From Sphaerisporangium album (GTDB taxonomy: Bacteria > Actinomycetota > Actinomycetes > Streptosporangiales > Streptosporangiaceae), in assembly GCF_003323745.1 (NCBI RefSeq), contig NZ_QOIL01000002.1, positions 155,753-219,752 on the forward strand: a stretch of DNA of 64,000 bases, written 5' to 3'. Shown here in pieces: positions 17,957 through 26,743 of the stretch (its first letter is position 1; every line of letters begins with the position of its first letter). Made by a program: the position numbers and the translations under genes. The notes beneath the pieces are model-generated. The model did not search any database. It was not told the origin of the DNA and saw only the letters and a program-made list of their open reading frames with translations.

Positions 17957-19576
17957 CTAGCGGGCGAATTCGGTGGCGCGGGATTCTCTTACCACGGTGA
18001 TGCGGATCTGGCCGGGGTAGGTCAGTTCCTCTTCCACCTGTTTGGCCACGTCACGGGCGATGACCTGGGCCTGGATGTCGTCGATCGCCTCGGGGCGGAC
18101 CATCACCCGGATCTCGCGGCCGGCCTGCATGGCGAAGACCTTCTCGACGCCGTCGTAGGACTGGGCGATCTCCTCCAGCCGCTCCAGCCGCTTGACGTAC
18201 GCCTCCAGGGACTCGCGCCGGGCTCCCGGGCGGCTGCCGCTGATGGCGTCGGCGGCCTGGGTGAGCACCGCCTCGACCGTGCGGACCTCCACCTCGTTGT
18301 GGTGCGCCTCGATGGCGTGGACGACGTCCTCGTGCTCGCCGTACCGCCGGGCGATCTCGGCGCCGATCAGGGCGTGGCTGCCCTCGACCTCGTGGGTGAG
18401 CGCCTTGCCGATGTCGTGCAGGACCGTGCACCGCTTGAGCATCATCGGGTCCAGGCGCAGCTCGGAGGCCATGATGCCGGCGATGTGCGCCGACTCGACG
18501 AGGTGCTTGAGGACGTTCTGCCCGTAGGAGGTGCGGTAGCGGAGCTGGCCGAGCAGCATGATCAGCTCGGGGTGCATGTCGGTGATGCCCAGCTCCACCA
18601 AAGCGTCCTCGCCGGCACGCACGCAGAGGTCCTTGACCTCCTCCTTGCTGCGCTCGTACGCCTCCTCGATGCGCTGCGGGTGGATGCGGCCGTCCAGGAC
18701 GAGCTTTTCGAGGGTGAGCCGGGCGGTCTCCCGCCGGACCGGGTCGAAGCAGGACAGGAGCACCGCTTCGGGGGTGTCGTCGATGATCAGGTTGACGCCG
18801 GTGGTCGACTCGAACGCGCGGATGTTGCGGCCCTCACGGCCGATGATGCGGCCCTTCATCTCGTCGCCCGGCAGGTGGAGCACGCTCACCACCGACTCGG
18901 CGGTCTGCTCGGTGGCGACGCGCTGCACGGCCAGCGTGACGATCTTGATGGCGCGCTTCTCGCCTTCCTTGCGGGCCTCGCTCTCGATCTCCCGGACGAT
19001 CAGCGCGGCCTCGCGCTTGGCCTGGTTCTCGATGGTCATGACCAGCTCGGCCTTGGCCTGGTCGGCGGTCAGGCCGGCGACGCGCTCCAGCACCTCGCGG
19101 CGCTGGTTCTCGACCTGGTCGAGCTCGACGCGCCGCCCGGCGAGCTCGGTCTCGGCCTCGGTGAGCTTTCTGGCGGTCTCGGCCTGCCGGCGGCTCTCCT
19201 CGTCGAGCCGCTCCTCGCGCTCGGCGAGGCGGTGCTCCCGGCGCTCCAGGTCGGATCTGAGCTCCTTGAGCTCGCCCTTGAGCGAGCGGGCCTCGTCCTC
19301 GACCTCCTTGCGCATGCGCAGCGCGTTCTCGGCGGCCGCCTCGGCCTTGCGGACCATCTCACCGGCGTCGGTCTCGGCCTTGACACGGATCTCAAGGCCT
19401 TCGCGTCGCGCCTGTTCCAGCTCGGCGTGGACGCCCGCGAGCTGCTCGGCGGTCGGACCGTGCCTGCCGGCGCGGTCGCCGCCGGTGCGGCGTATCAGCA
19501 CGACGAGGGCGACAATCGCGATGAGCGCCAGCAGGACAACGGCTACCGCCAGCGTGATCACGATCGTCGAATTCAT
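17957..19576 (-). CDS. rny: Ribonuclease Y
   Basis: The 539-residue membrane-anchored endoribonuclease starts mRNA decay. Layout: N-terminal transmembrane helix (residues about 6-28), a long coiled coil (~40-190), a KH RNA-binding domain (GRIIGREGRNIRAFE) and an HD phosphohydrolase domain with HDIGKALTHE and the distal EAHHNE and ADAISGSRPGARRE motifs. The start at 19576 follows an AGGAGGG ribosome site; 12 extra upstream codons are open but not needed. It is convergent with recX and divergent from the F420-type gene. Confidence 0.95.
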   Translation of the reverse strand: MNSTIVITLAVAVVLLALIAIVALVVLIRRTGGDRAGRHGPTAEQLAGVHAELEQARREGLEIRVKAETDAGEMVRKAEAAAENALRMRKEVEDEARSLKGELKELRSDLERREHRLAEREERLDEESRRQAETARKLTEAETELAGRRVELDQVENQRREVLERVAGLTADQAKAELVMTIENQAKREAALIVREIESEARKEGEKRAIKIVTLAVQRVATEQTAESVVSVLHLPGDEMKGRIIGREGRNIRAFESTTGVNLIIDDTPEAVLLSCFDPVRRETARLTLEKLVLDGRIHPQRIEEAYERSKEEVKDLCVRAGEDALVELGITDMHPELIMLLGQLRYRTSYGQNVLKHLVESAHIAGIMASELRLDPMMLKRCTVLHDIGKALTHEVEGSHALIGAEIARRYGEHEDVVHAIEAHHNEVEVRTVEAVLTQAADAISGSRPGARRESLEAYVKRLERLEEIAQSYDGVEKVFAMQAGREIRVMVRPEAIDDIQAQVIARDVAKQVEEELTYPGQIRITVVRESRATEFAR

Positions 19577-20039
19577 GCGCGCCAACCCTCCTCGCGTCGC
19601 GAGCTTGAGCACGCGAGGGCCACACGCACGGCACGGACTCGCCCGAGCGGGCGATTCTTGTCAGACAAATATTGTCCAACGCCCGGACACGAAGGCATCC
19701 GGCCGCTGGGTGTGATCGGTCTAGATCGTCCGTCGAACACCGTTATGGCAATCCGCACTGCGCGGAGTAGCTCCTCACTGTGGTCGAGATTAAGCGTCAG
19801 AGAGGTAACGAGCAAGCAAAGTCCGCCCGTCAAGCCAGTTTTGCACCCTAGGTCCGGCCGGGCGGGGTCCCCCGTCGTCGACATCGCGCCTGATGAATCC
19901 CACTATGTCGCCCAGGGGGCGAAAAGTCCGCTTAACGGCGCTCGGGGGCTCCTTCGGCCCCTCCTCTTGGTACACGCCGGGTTCGGATATTTTTCGCCGC
20001 CCCGAGCACGTTCACGGGACGCGGGGGTATGGGGGCGCC
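19577..20039. other. 463-base divergent intergenic region (rny / F420 oxidoreductase)
   Basis: No gene is supported here. It holds the rny ribosome site, the TTGTC/GACAA half-site array at 19658-19676, and a less GC-rich core (about 19730-19850) likely to contain promoters. The AT-rich GATATTTTTC patch at 19986-19995 precedes the F420-type gene by about 45 bases. Confidence 0.6.
19658..19676. promoter_or_regulatory. Alternating TTGTC/GACAA half-sites upstream of rny
   Basis: TTGTC-A-GACAA (19658-19668) and GACAA-ATA-TTGTC (19664-19676) are two overlapping perfect inverted repeats sharing the middle half-site. The array lies about 80-100 bases upstream of the rny start, near a TTGGAC -35-like element on the minus strand, suiting an operator. 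The cognate regulator is unknown. Confidence 0.5.
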
Positions 20040-21005
20040 ATGGCAGAGATCGGTTATACGCTCATGTGCGAGCAGACTCCCGCCCGGCAGCTGGTCGAGG
20101 ACGCCGTCAGCGCCGAACGCGCGGGGTTCGACTACGAAGTCATGTCCGACCACTACTTCCCGTGGCTCGAGGAGATGGGCCACTCGCCGTACGCCTGGTC
20201 GGTGCTGGGCGCGGTCGCCTGCGCCACCGAGCGCATCCCGCTGATGACCTACGTCACCTGCCCGATCATGCGCTACCACCCGGCCGTGGTGGCCCAGAAG
20301 GCCGCCACGATGGGCGCGCTGTCGGAGGGGCGGTTCACGCTGGGGCTCGGGGCGGGTGAGAACCTCAACGAGCACGTCATCGGCCGGGGCTGGCCGCCGG
20401 TGAACATCCGCCACGAGATGTTCGGCGAGGCCGTCGAGATCATCCAGGCGTTGTTCGGCGGGGACTACATCAGCTACCGGGGCGACCACTACACCGTCGA
20501 CTCGGCGAAGCTGTACGACCTGCCGGACGAGCCGGTGCCCGTCGGCATCGCGGCGTCCGGGCCGCAGTCGGCGGACCTCGCCGCGGAGTACGGCGACGCG
20601 CTCATCGCGGTCCACCCCGACGCCGACCTGGTGAATCGCTTCCACGCCACCGGAGGCGAGGGCAAGCCCGTCTACGGCCAGCTCGCGGTCTGCTACGACA
20701 CCGACGCCGAGGCGGCCAAGGAGCGGGCCCACCGGCTGTGGAGGTGGTTCGCCGCGGACTGGAAGGTCCTGTCCGAGCTGCCGGGACCGGTGAACTTCGC
20801 GTCGTACGCGAAGTTCGTCCGCCCGGACGACGTCGCCTCCCAGGTGCCCTGCGGCGACGACCCCGACAAGGTCGTCGAGGCCGTCAAGAAGTTCATCGAC
20901 GCGGGGTTCACGCACGTCGCGCTGGTCCAGATCGGCGCCGAGCACCAGCAGGAGTTCCTGACGTGGGCGGAGAAGGAACTCCTCCCGGCACTCCGCGACC
21001 TGTGA
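20040..21005 (+). CDS. F420-dependent LLM-class oxidoreductase (TIGR03557-type)
   Basis: The 321-residue protein is a TIM-barrel luciferase-like oxidoreductase related to F420-dependent glucose-6-phosphate dehydrogenase. Supporting stretches are SDHYFPWLEEMGHSPYAW, the non-prolyl cis-peptide region TYVTCPIMRYHP, LGLGAGENLNEH and GIAASGPQSADLAAEYGDAL. The substrate is unknown; hydride transfer with F420 is inferred from the subfamily. The ATG at 20040 follows GGGGGCG; in-frame upstream starts are rejected as lacking family similarity. Confidence 0.85.
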   Translation: MAEIGYTLMCEQTPARQLVEDAVSAERAGFDYEVMSDHYFPWLEEMGHSPYAWSVLGAVACATERIPLMTYVTCPIMRYHPAVVAQKAATMGALSEGRFTLGLGAGENLNEHVIGRGWPPVNIRHEMFGEAVEIIQALFGGDYISYRGDHYTVDSAKLYDLPDEPVPVGIAASGPQSADLAAEYGDALIAVHPDADLVNRFHATGGEGKPVYGQLAVCYDTDAEAAKERAHRLWRWFAADWKVLSELPGPVNFASYAKFVRPDDVASQVPCGDDPDKVVEAVKKFIDAGFTHVALVQIGAEHQQEFLTWAEKELLPALRDL

Positions 21006-21061
21006 CCACTCCGCGACGTGTGACCACTCCGCGACGTGTGACCACTCCGCGACGTGCGACC
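20990..21061 (+). repeat. Four tandem copies of an 18-base unit spanning a stop codon
   Basis: ACTCCGCGACGTGTGACC is repeated four times head-to-tail (20990, 21008, 21026 and 21044) with one change in the first and one in the last. The first copy contains the final codons and TGA stop of the F420-type gene, so the stop codon itself is repeated. Confidence 0.9.
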
Positions 21062-21104
21062 GCGTGGCGACCGGTGACCGCGCCGTGAGCCGAGGGCGCG
21101 CGTC

Positions 21105-23018
21105 CTACCGGAAGATCTGCTGGTAGAACGCCAGCTCGGCGGCGAGGGCGGCGCTCCTGGTTTCGGCGCGGCCGAAACCGTGCCCCTCACCCTCGAAGGA
21201 CAGGTAGGTGCACGGGACACCGCGTTCGTCGAGCACCGCCACGAACGCCTCCGCCTGCGCCGGAGGCACCACGAGGTCGTCCTGGCCCTGCATCAGCAGC
21301 ATCGGGCAGTCGATCTGGCCCGCCCTGGACAGCGGCTCCCGCGTGGCGTACAGCGCGGGGTTCTCCGGGCCGACCAGCCATTCGACGTACCGGGACTCGA
21401 AGTCGTGGGTCGTGGCGGCCAGCGGAGCGAGCGCGCTGACGCCCGCGATCGAGACGCCGCCGCAGAACAGCCCGGTGGCGCAGCAGGCCGCCATGGCCGT
21501 CCAGCCGCCGGCGCCCGCGCCGCGGATCGCGATGCGCTCGGGGTCGGCGAGCCCGGCCGAGAGCAGCCACTCGGCGGCGGCGATCACGTCCTCGACGTCG
21601 ACGGCGCCCCACCGGCCCTTCAAACGTTCGCGGTAGGCGCGCCCGTAGCCGGTGGACCCGCCGTAGTTCACGTCGATCACGCCGATGCCGCGGCTGGTGA
21701 GGAACGCCTTGTGGAGGTCGAGCGCGGTGACGCCGTGCGCCGCGGGGCCGCCGTGCGCGAACACGACGTACGGCGGCGCGACCTCGTCGAGGGGCACGGC
21801 GGGGTTGGCCGGGGAGTACACGTAGGCGTGCACGCGGCGCCCGAACCGGCTGTGGATCTCGACGGGCCGGGGAACCGGCAGGTAGGCCGCGTCGGGCGGC
21901 TCGCCGATGTCGCTGCGCAGGCTCTCGACGGCTGTGCCCGTGCCCGTACCCGTGCCTGTACCGACGTCGACCCGCACGACCGACCGGGAGATTGTCGCGG
22001 AGTAGGCGATGCCGCACACCGTGGAGCCGTCGGCGTCCAGGCACGGCTCCCAGCCGTCATAGGGCTGCGGCGGTTCCGTCATCTCGCCCGTGCGGGGGTC
22101 GAGGACGCCGAGCCGCAGGTCGCCGCGCCCGTGGACGACCGCGAGCCGCCCGTCGGCGAGGACCGCGTACGGCGCGGCGCCGAGCCGCTGGGGCGCCCAG
22201 GCGAACTCCTCCTCGGCGGGGAACAGCGCGCGCGACGACGAGCCGTCCACGCGGGCCTCCTCCAGGTTCCACCACCCGGACCGGTCGGTCAGCAGGTAGA
22301 GGTGGCCGGGCCCGTTCCACCGGGGCGCCAGCACCGACTCCTCGGGGCCTCCCGTGACGCACCAGGAGGCGCCGTCGGTCAGCCTGGTGACGCGCAGCTC
22401 GGTGCCGACCCAGGGCATGCGGGGGTGGTCCCAGCAGATGTACGCGAGGTGCTCGCCATCGGCGGACGGCATGGGGGAGGCGTAGAAGTCGCTGCCCGTG
22501 ACGCGCTGCCGGGGCTCGCCGCCGGCCAGGGGGATCGACACGATCGACCGGGCCACCTTGCCGTCGCCGCCGTGGCGTTCCTGGACGCACCACACCTCGC
22601 CCGCGTGGACCGTCAGGTCGGCGTAGCGCAGCCCGCACGCCACACCAGGCTCGGGGGTGATCGGGCGGGGTGTCGCGCCCCCGGCGGGCAGCAGGTACAG
22701 CCGCTGGTCGGCGTGCTCGGCGAACACCACGTCGCCCTCGGGCGTCACGGCGTACGAGCGGCCTCCGTACTCGTGGACGCGGGTGCGGGCGTCCCAGGGC
22801 GCGGGCAGAAGCTCGCGGCACGTGCCGCGCGCGTCGCGGTGGACGATGGTGCGCCTGCCGCCTTCGGTGGGCCGTTCCTCCTCCCACCAGATCTCTTCGC
22901 CGACGACCGCCGGGTGACCGGGCCGCACGCCGGACCGGACGACTTCGGCGGTGGAGATCGGCGAGGGCCAGGCACCGAACCGGGGAACGGGGCGCCCGGA
23001 CATGCGCTCGGGGGGCAT
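21105..23018 (-). CDS. S9-family prolyl oligopeptidase homologue lacking the catalytic serine
   Basis: The 637-residue protein has an N-terminal seven-bladed beta-propeller-like region (about 1-390) and a C-terminal alpha/beta-hydrolase domain, the S9C acylaminoacyl-peptidase layout. The family's GxSxGG nucleophile motif reads GAGAGG: residue 502 (bases 21513-21515, codon GGC) is glycine instead of serine, a single-base change from AGC. The aspartate (GQDDLVVPP) and histidine (EGEGHGFG) regions are preserved. It is therefore likely a non-hydrolytic pseudo-peptidase, or a very recent mutant. The start at 23018 has AGGA eight bases upstream. No signal peptide is visible. It follows the orphan binding-protein gene by 38 bases on the same strand. 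Confidence 0.85.
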   Translation of the reverse strand: MPPERMSGRPVPRFGAWPSPISTAEVVRSGVRPGHPAVVGEEIWWEEERPTEGGRRTIVHRDARGTCRELLPAPWDARTRVHEYGGRSYAVTPEGDVVFAEHADQRLYLLPAGGATPRPITPEPGVACGLRYADLTVHAGEVWCVQERHGGDGKVARSIVSIPLAGGEPRQRVTGSDFYASPMPSADGEHLAYICWDHPRMPWVGTELRVTRLTDGASWCVTGGPEESVLAPRWNGPGHLYLLTDRSGWWNLEEARVDGSSSRALFPAEEEFAWAPQRLGAAPYAVLADGRLAVVHGRGDLRLGVLDPRTGEMTEPPQPYDGWEPCLDADGSTVCGIAYSATISRSVVRVDVGTGTGTGTGTAVESLRSDIGEPPDAAYLPVPRPVEIHSRFGRRVHAYVYSPANPAVPLDEVAPPYVVFAHGGPAAHGVTALDLHKAFLTSRGIGVIDVNYGGSTGYGRAYRERLKGRWGAVDVEDVIAAAEWLLSAGLADPERIAIRGAGAGGWTAMAACCATGLFCGGVSIAGVSALAPLAATTHDFESRYVEWLVGPENPALYATREPLSRAGQIDCPMLLMQGQDDLVVPPAQAEAFVAVLDERGVPCTYLSFEGEGHGFGRAETRSAALAAELAFYQQIFR

Positions 23019-23056
23019 AGCCGAATCCTGCCGGAAAACGAGACGCGGTGTGGTCG

Positions 23057-23902
23057 CTACGGAGCCGATCGTGGTCCCGGGTAGGTTCGCAAAGCGGGTG
23101 GGACCGGGTATTTCGCGGCAAGCGAGCCGAGGTGGCGGATCACCGCGCGCCGCCAGGCGCCGTCGTCGAACATCGCCCGCAGCGCGTCGTCCACGCCCGC
23201 GCGAAGGTCGTCCCGGGCGACCGCGATGCCGTATCCCTCCCGCGAGAAGGTGCGCCCGACCAGCCGGACGGCCTCGGGGGAGCGGGCGGCGAGCCCGGCG
23301 AGTACGGCCGCGTCACCGGTGACCGCGTGCACTCGCCCGGAGGCGAGCCGCCTGGCGCAGTCCTCCGCCGTCGAGACGGTCAGGAAGGCCCGCTGCCAGG
23401 CCGCGCCGAACCGGGCCACCAGGGGGGCGGGGGAGGCCGTGCAGACCCGCTTCTGGGTGAGGTCGCGCAGGCGGCGGACGGTCATGTCGCCCGCGCCCGC
23501 GAGGATGTCCTGGCCGGAGACCAGGTAGGGCCCCGCGACGGACGGCGGGCCGGGGGCGTCCACCGGCAGGGGTTCTCCCATGGCGAGGTCGGCGGGCGGC
23601 GAGCCCGGGGCGGTCACGTAGCGGACCTGGTCGTCCCGGTAGCCGAGCCGCCGCGCGACGTAGCCCGCCACCTCGATCTCGAACCCCGCGTACCCGCCGG
23701 ACGGCGACACGTCGGCCAGCCCGGGACGGCCGGGGCGTACGCCGATCACCAGCGAGCCGTGGCCGCCCCCGCAGCCCGCGAGGACGGTCGGCGTCGCGAA
23801 CAGCCCCGCCAGCAGCACCCACCTCAGCGCCGGCACCGACGGTAGCCTGGCGCCGGGCCGGCGGCGCGCGGGTGGTGGCGTGGCGGGCCGTGTCCTGCTC
23901 AT
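23057..23902 (-). CDS. Orphan family 3 solute-binding lipoprotein
   Basis: The 281-residue protein resembles the glutamate-binding protein family: lipobox LAGC around residues 40-43 after a twin-arginine-rich N-terminus, then IGVRPGRPGL, GFEIEVAGYVARRLG and a GYGIAVARDD stretch near the end. It is divergent from GluB and shortened in the N-terminal lobe, where ligand residues are hard to recognise. Lying downstream of gluABCD, it may feed the same permeases or act as a sensor (inference). Confidence 0.75.
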   Translation of the reverse strand: MSRTRPATPPPARRRPGARLPSVPALRWVLLAGLFATPTVLAGCGGGHGSLVIGVRPGRPGLADVSPSGGYAGFEIEVAGYVARRLGYRDDQVRYVTAPGSPPADLAMGEPLPVDAPGPPSVAGPYLVSGQDILAGAGDMTVRRLRDLTQKRVCTASPAPLVARFGAAWQRAFLTVSTAEDCARRLASGRVHAVTGDAAVLAGLAARSPEAVRLVGRTFSREGYGIAVARDDLRAGVDDALRAMFDDGAWRRAVIRHLGSLAAKYPVPPALRTYPGPRSAP

Positions 23903-23980
23903 TCGCAGTATTAGAGCCGCCCCGCCGCGCCCCCGCCCGCGATAGGGCGGAAGTTTTACGCGACGGCCCCTCCCACGAGG

Positions 23981-24067
23981 TACGCGGCGCCGCTCGCACG
24001 GTCGCGCGGCGCCGCCTCCGCACGGTCTTACGCGGCGCCGCCTCGCAGGGGACCTACGTGGCGCCGC
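23981..24067. repeat. Four dispersed copies of a TACGCGGCGCCGC-like 13-mer
   Basis: Near-identical 13-mers begin at 23981, 24003, 24029 and 24055, spaced 22-26 bases; each centres on GGCGCC. The last copy covers the gluD stop codon. They could form alternative hairpins behind gluD. Confidence 0.6.
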
Positions 24068-24932
24068 CTCCGACGCCCACGGCGGTCGGCGCGCCGACCA
24101 CGGTCGCGGTCGTCTTGGAACTGCGCCTGCTCCGACGTTCGAGCCGGTTGGCGACGTAGCTCAGGGCCAGGTTGATCGCGATGTAGACGAGCGAGATGAC
24201 GATCGCGCTCGGGATGAGGTTGCCGAAGTTGGACGGGATCTGCTTGAGCCCGTAGTTCAGCAGTTCCTCGTAGGCGATGACCCACCCCAGGGCGGTGTCC
24301 TTGAGCAGGACCACCATCTGGCTCACGATCGCGGGCATCATCGCCGTGGTCGCCTGCGGCAGCAGGATGAGCCGCATGACGCCGCCCTTGCGCAGCCCGA
24401 GCGAGTACCCGGCCTCCGACTGCCCGCGCGGCACCGACAGGATGCCCGCGCGGAACACCTCGGCGAGCACCGAGCCGTTGTACAGCGTCAGGCCGATCAC
24501 CACGGCGGCGAAGGCGGGCACGCTGACGGTGTAGCCGCTGATCGTCGCGGGCCCCGCCTGGGCGAAGAAGATCAGCAGGAGCAGGGGGATCGCGCGGAAG
24601 AACTCGACGACCGCGCCCGCCGGCACGCGGATCCAGGCGTGGTCGGAGAGCCTGCCCAGGCCGAAGACGACGCCGAACACCAGCGCGAGCACGGCCGAGA
24701 CGACCGCGGCCTCCAGGGTGGCGACGATGCCGGGGATGATCTGGCCCGTCCAGACCTGGGCCTCCAGGAACGGTTGCCACAGCTTGCCCTCGAACTGGCC
24801 CTTGTCGGCCAGTCCCTTGATCACGACGTACGCGATCGCGAGCAGGACGACGGCCGACACCAGGGTGAGGATGTTGTTGCGCAGCCGTGCCCGGGGACCC
24901 GGCGCGTCGAACAGGACGCTGGTGGTGCTCAC
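24054..24932 (-). CDS. gluD: Glutamate-type ABC transporter permease GluD
   Basis: The 292-residue permease of the HisMQ family has an N-terminal helix, a long external segment, then a five-helix core with the EAA loop (EAGYSLGLRKGG). The C-terminus is a low-complexity Gly/Ala/Val tail. The GTG start at 24932 lies 40 bases after gluC on the same strand. The gluABCD order is as in Corynebacterium and Streptomyces, where it imports glutamate; specificity here is inferred from that. Confidence 0.9.
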   Translation of the reverse strand: MSTTSVLFDAPGPRARLRNNILTLVSAVVLLAIAYVVIKGLADKGQFEGKLWQPFLEAQVWTGQIIPGIVATLEAAVVSAVLALVFGVVFGLGRLSDHAWIRVPAGAVVEFFRAIPLLLLIFFAQAGPATISGYTVSVPAFAAVVIGLTLYNGSVLAEVFRAGILSVPRGQSEAGYSLGLRKGGVMRLILLPQATTAMMPAIVSQMVVLLKDTALGWVIAYEELLNYGLKQIPSNFGNLIPSAIVISLVYIAINLALSYVANRLERRSRRSSKTTATVVGAPTAVGVGGGAT

Positions 24933-24972
24933 GCGTCCCCCTTCCGTAGGGCGCGCTCGCCGCGCGGGACGG

Positions 24973-25656
24973 TCATCGGCTCACCGCCATGCGCTTGGCG
25001 AGCCAGCCGAAGAAGAAGCCGGTGGGCAGCGTCAGCACCATGTACCCGGCCGCGAATCCCATGAAGATCGGCAGCGTGCCGCCGTAGTCGTCGAACATCT
25101 GCTTCATGACCGAGGACGCCTCGATGTAGCCGGCCACGATCACGATGGTCGTGTTCTTGGTCAGCGCGATCAGGATGCTGCCCAGCGGGGCGATGACCGA
25201 GCGGAACGCCTGGGGGAGCACCACGAGCCGCAGCGACTGAGTGAACGTCAGCCCGATGGCGCGCGCGGCCTCGGCCTGCCCGTTCGGCACGGTGTTGATG
25301 CCGGACCGCAGCGCCTCGCACACGAACGACGCGGTGTACGCGGACAGGCCGAGCACTGCCCACCAGTAGTAGTTCGTCGGAGAGTCGCCGGACAGCGTGT
25401 ACTGCAGGGTGTCGCTCAGCCCCAGCGCGCACAGCAGCAGCACGAGCGTGAGAGGGGTGTTGCGCAGGATGTTGACGTAGAACGTGCCGGCGGCCCGCAG
25501 GACGGGCGTGGGGGACACGCGCATCGCGACCAGAACCGTCCCGAGGATCAGCGCCAGCAGGGCGCTCATCAGGGTCAGGCGGATCGTCGACCAGAAGCCG
25601 GTGAGGATCGTGGTGAACTCTTGCGCGAGCGGACTGAAGTCGAGAAGTGATTCCAT
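24973..25656 (-). CDS. gluC: Glutamate-type ABC transporter permease GluC
   Basis: The 227-residue HisMQ-family permease has the EAA-type loop (AEAARAIGLTFTQSLRLV) and five predicted helices. It lies 61 bases after gluB on the same strand and pairs with GluD to form the channel. Confidence 0.92.
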   Translation of the reverse strand: MESLLDFSPLAQEFTTILTGFWSTIRLTLMSALLALILGTVLVAMRVSPTPVLRAAGTFYVNILRNTPLTLVLLLCALGLSDTLQYTLSGDSPTNYYWWAVLGLSAYTASFVCEALRSGINTVPNGQAEAARAIGLTFTQSLRLVVLPQAFRSVIAPLGSILIALTKNTTIVIVAGYIEASSVMKQMFDDYGGTLPIFMGFAAGYMVLTLPTGFFFGWLAKRMAVSR

Positions 25657-25717
25657 CGTGCTCCACCGGAGACGGGGAGCGCCGGTGAGGAAGCCTCACC
25701 GGCGCGGGGAACGGGGG

Positions 25718-26575
25718 TCAGCTGCAACCCTCGGCGGGTGGCGCGCCGGTGGCCGTGAACTGCAGACCGGTGCCGCTGAAGTGCTTTTCGAACAGCTTCT
25801 GGATGGTCCCGTCCTGGTACATCTTCGTGATGGCCTTGTTGACCGCCTCGCAGGTCTCCTTGTCGCCCTTCTTCAGGCCGACGCCGTACTTCTCGTCGGT
25901 GAACGGGGCGCCGGTGACCTTCAGCGACGAGCCCTCGCGCTTGGCGAACCCGGCGAGGATCATGTCGTCGGTGGTCACGGCGTCGATGGCGTTGCCCTTG
26001 AGCTTGGTGACGCACTCCTCGTAGGCGCCGGCCGGGACGAGCTGGACCTCGACCTTCTTGTTCTCCTTGTTGGTGCCCTCGGCGATGTTCTTCCAGGAGT
26101 TGGAGCCGGTGACCTGGCAGATGCGCTTGCCCTTGAGGGAGTCCAGCGAGGTGATGGAGGTGTCGTCCGAGCGCACCAGCGTGTCCTGGTGGGCGATGTA
26201 GAAGGGGCCGCCGAAGGTGACCTTGGGCTTGCGGGCCTCGGTGATGGAGTAGGTGGCGACGATCATGTCGACCTGCCCCTGCTGGAGGAACGTTTCGCGG
26301 TTGGCCGAGCGCGCCTCCTTCCAGGTGATGCCGGACTCCGGCACGCCCAGCTCGCCCGCGAGGTACTTCGCCACGTCGACGTCGAAGCCCTCGACCGTGC
26401 CGTCGGGCTTCTTCAGGCCGAGACCGGGCTGGTCGTACTTGACGCCGATGGTGAGCTTCTTGTCGTTCTTGGCCTTCTCGATGGCCGACGTGGGACCGCT
26501 GTTGCCACAGGCGGCGAGGCTGCCGGCCAGTGCCGCGGCAGATAGGAGAAGGGCCCCGATCTGTCGTGAACGCAT
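25718..26575 (-). CDS. gluB: Glutamate-binding lipoprotein GluB
   Basis: The 285-residue family 3 binding protein has a clear lipobox (SLAAC at about residues 19-23), IGVKYDQPGLGLK at the ligand lobe, GFDVDVAKYLAGELG, and paired cysteines in the mature part (CQVTGS, ECVTKLKG and ETCEAV). A GAGGT ribosome site lies eight bases before the ATG. It delivers glutamate or a related acidic amino acid to GluCD. Confidence 0.92.
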   Translation of the reverse strand: MRSRQIGALLLSAAALAGSLAACGNSGPTSAIEKAKNDKKLTIGVKYDQPGLGLKKPDGTVEGFDVDVAKYLAGELGVPESGITWKEARSANRETFLQQGQVDMIVATYSITEARKPKVTFGGPFYIAHQDTLVRSDDTSITSLDSLKGKRICQVTGSNSWKNIAEGTNKENKKVEVQLVPAGAYEECVTKLKGNAIDAVTTDDMILAGFAKREGSSLKVTGAPFTDEKYGVGLKKGDKETCEAVNKAITKMYQDGTIQKLFEKHFSGTGLQFTATGAPPAEGCS

Positions 26576-26743
26576 GTGCGTGTACCTCAGCTTTCTTGGT
26601 GGTCCTGCCTGACGTGCGGTCGGTGCTCGCCACGGTGCGACGGAGGCGCCGGGATCGCGGCGATGGTATGTACGCCGGCGCGGTGCCGCCAGGGCGACGT
26701 GCCGGACTGTGCGCGAAGTCGGTCGGCCGGGGGGCGCACGCGC

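Noticed and set aside
18299-20359. 686-codon plus-strand frame across rny and into the next gene
   Set aside because: It is antisense to RNase Y, which has every expected domain, and then runs out of frame through the F420-type gene.
20990-21061. Possible CRISPR-like repeat array
   Set aside because: The 18-base units are head-to-tail with no spacers and start inside a gene; it is a simple tandem repeat.
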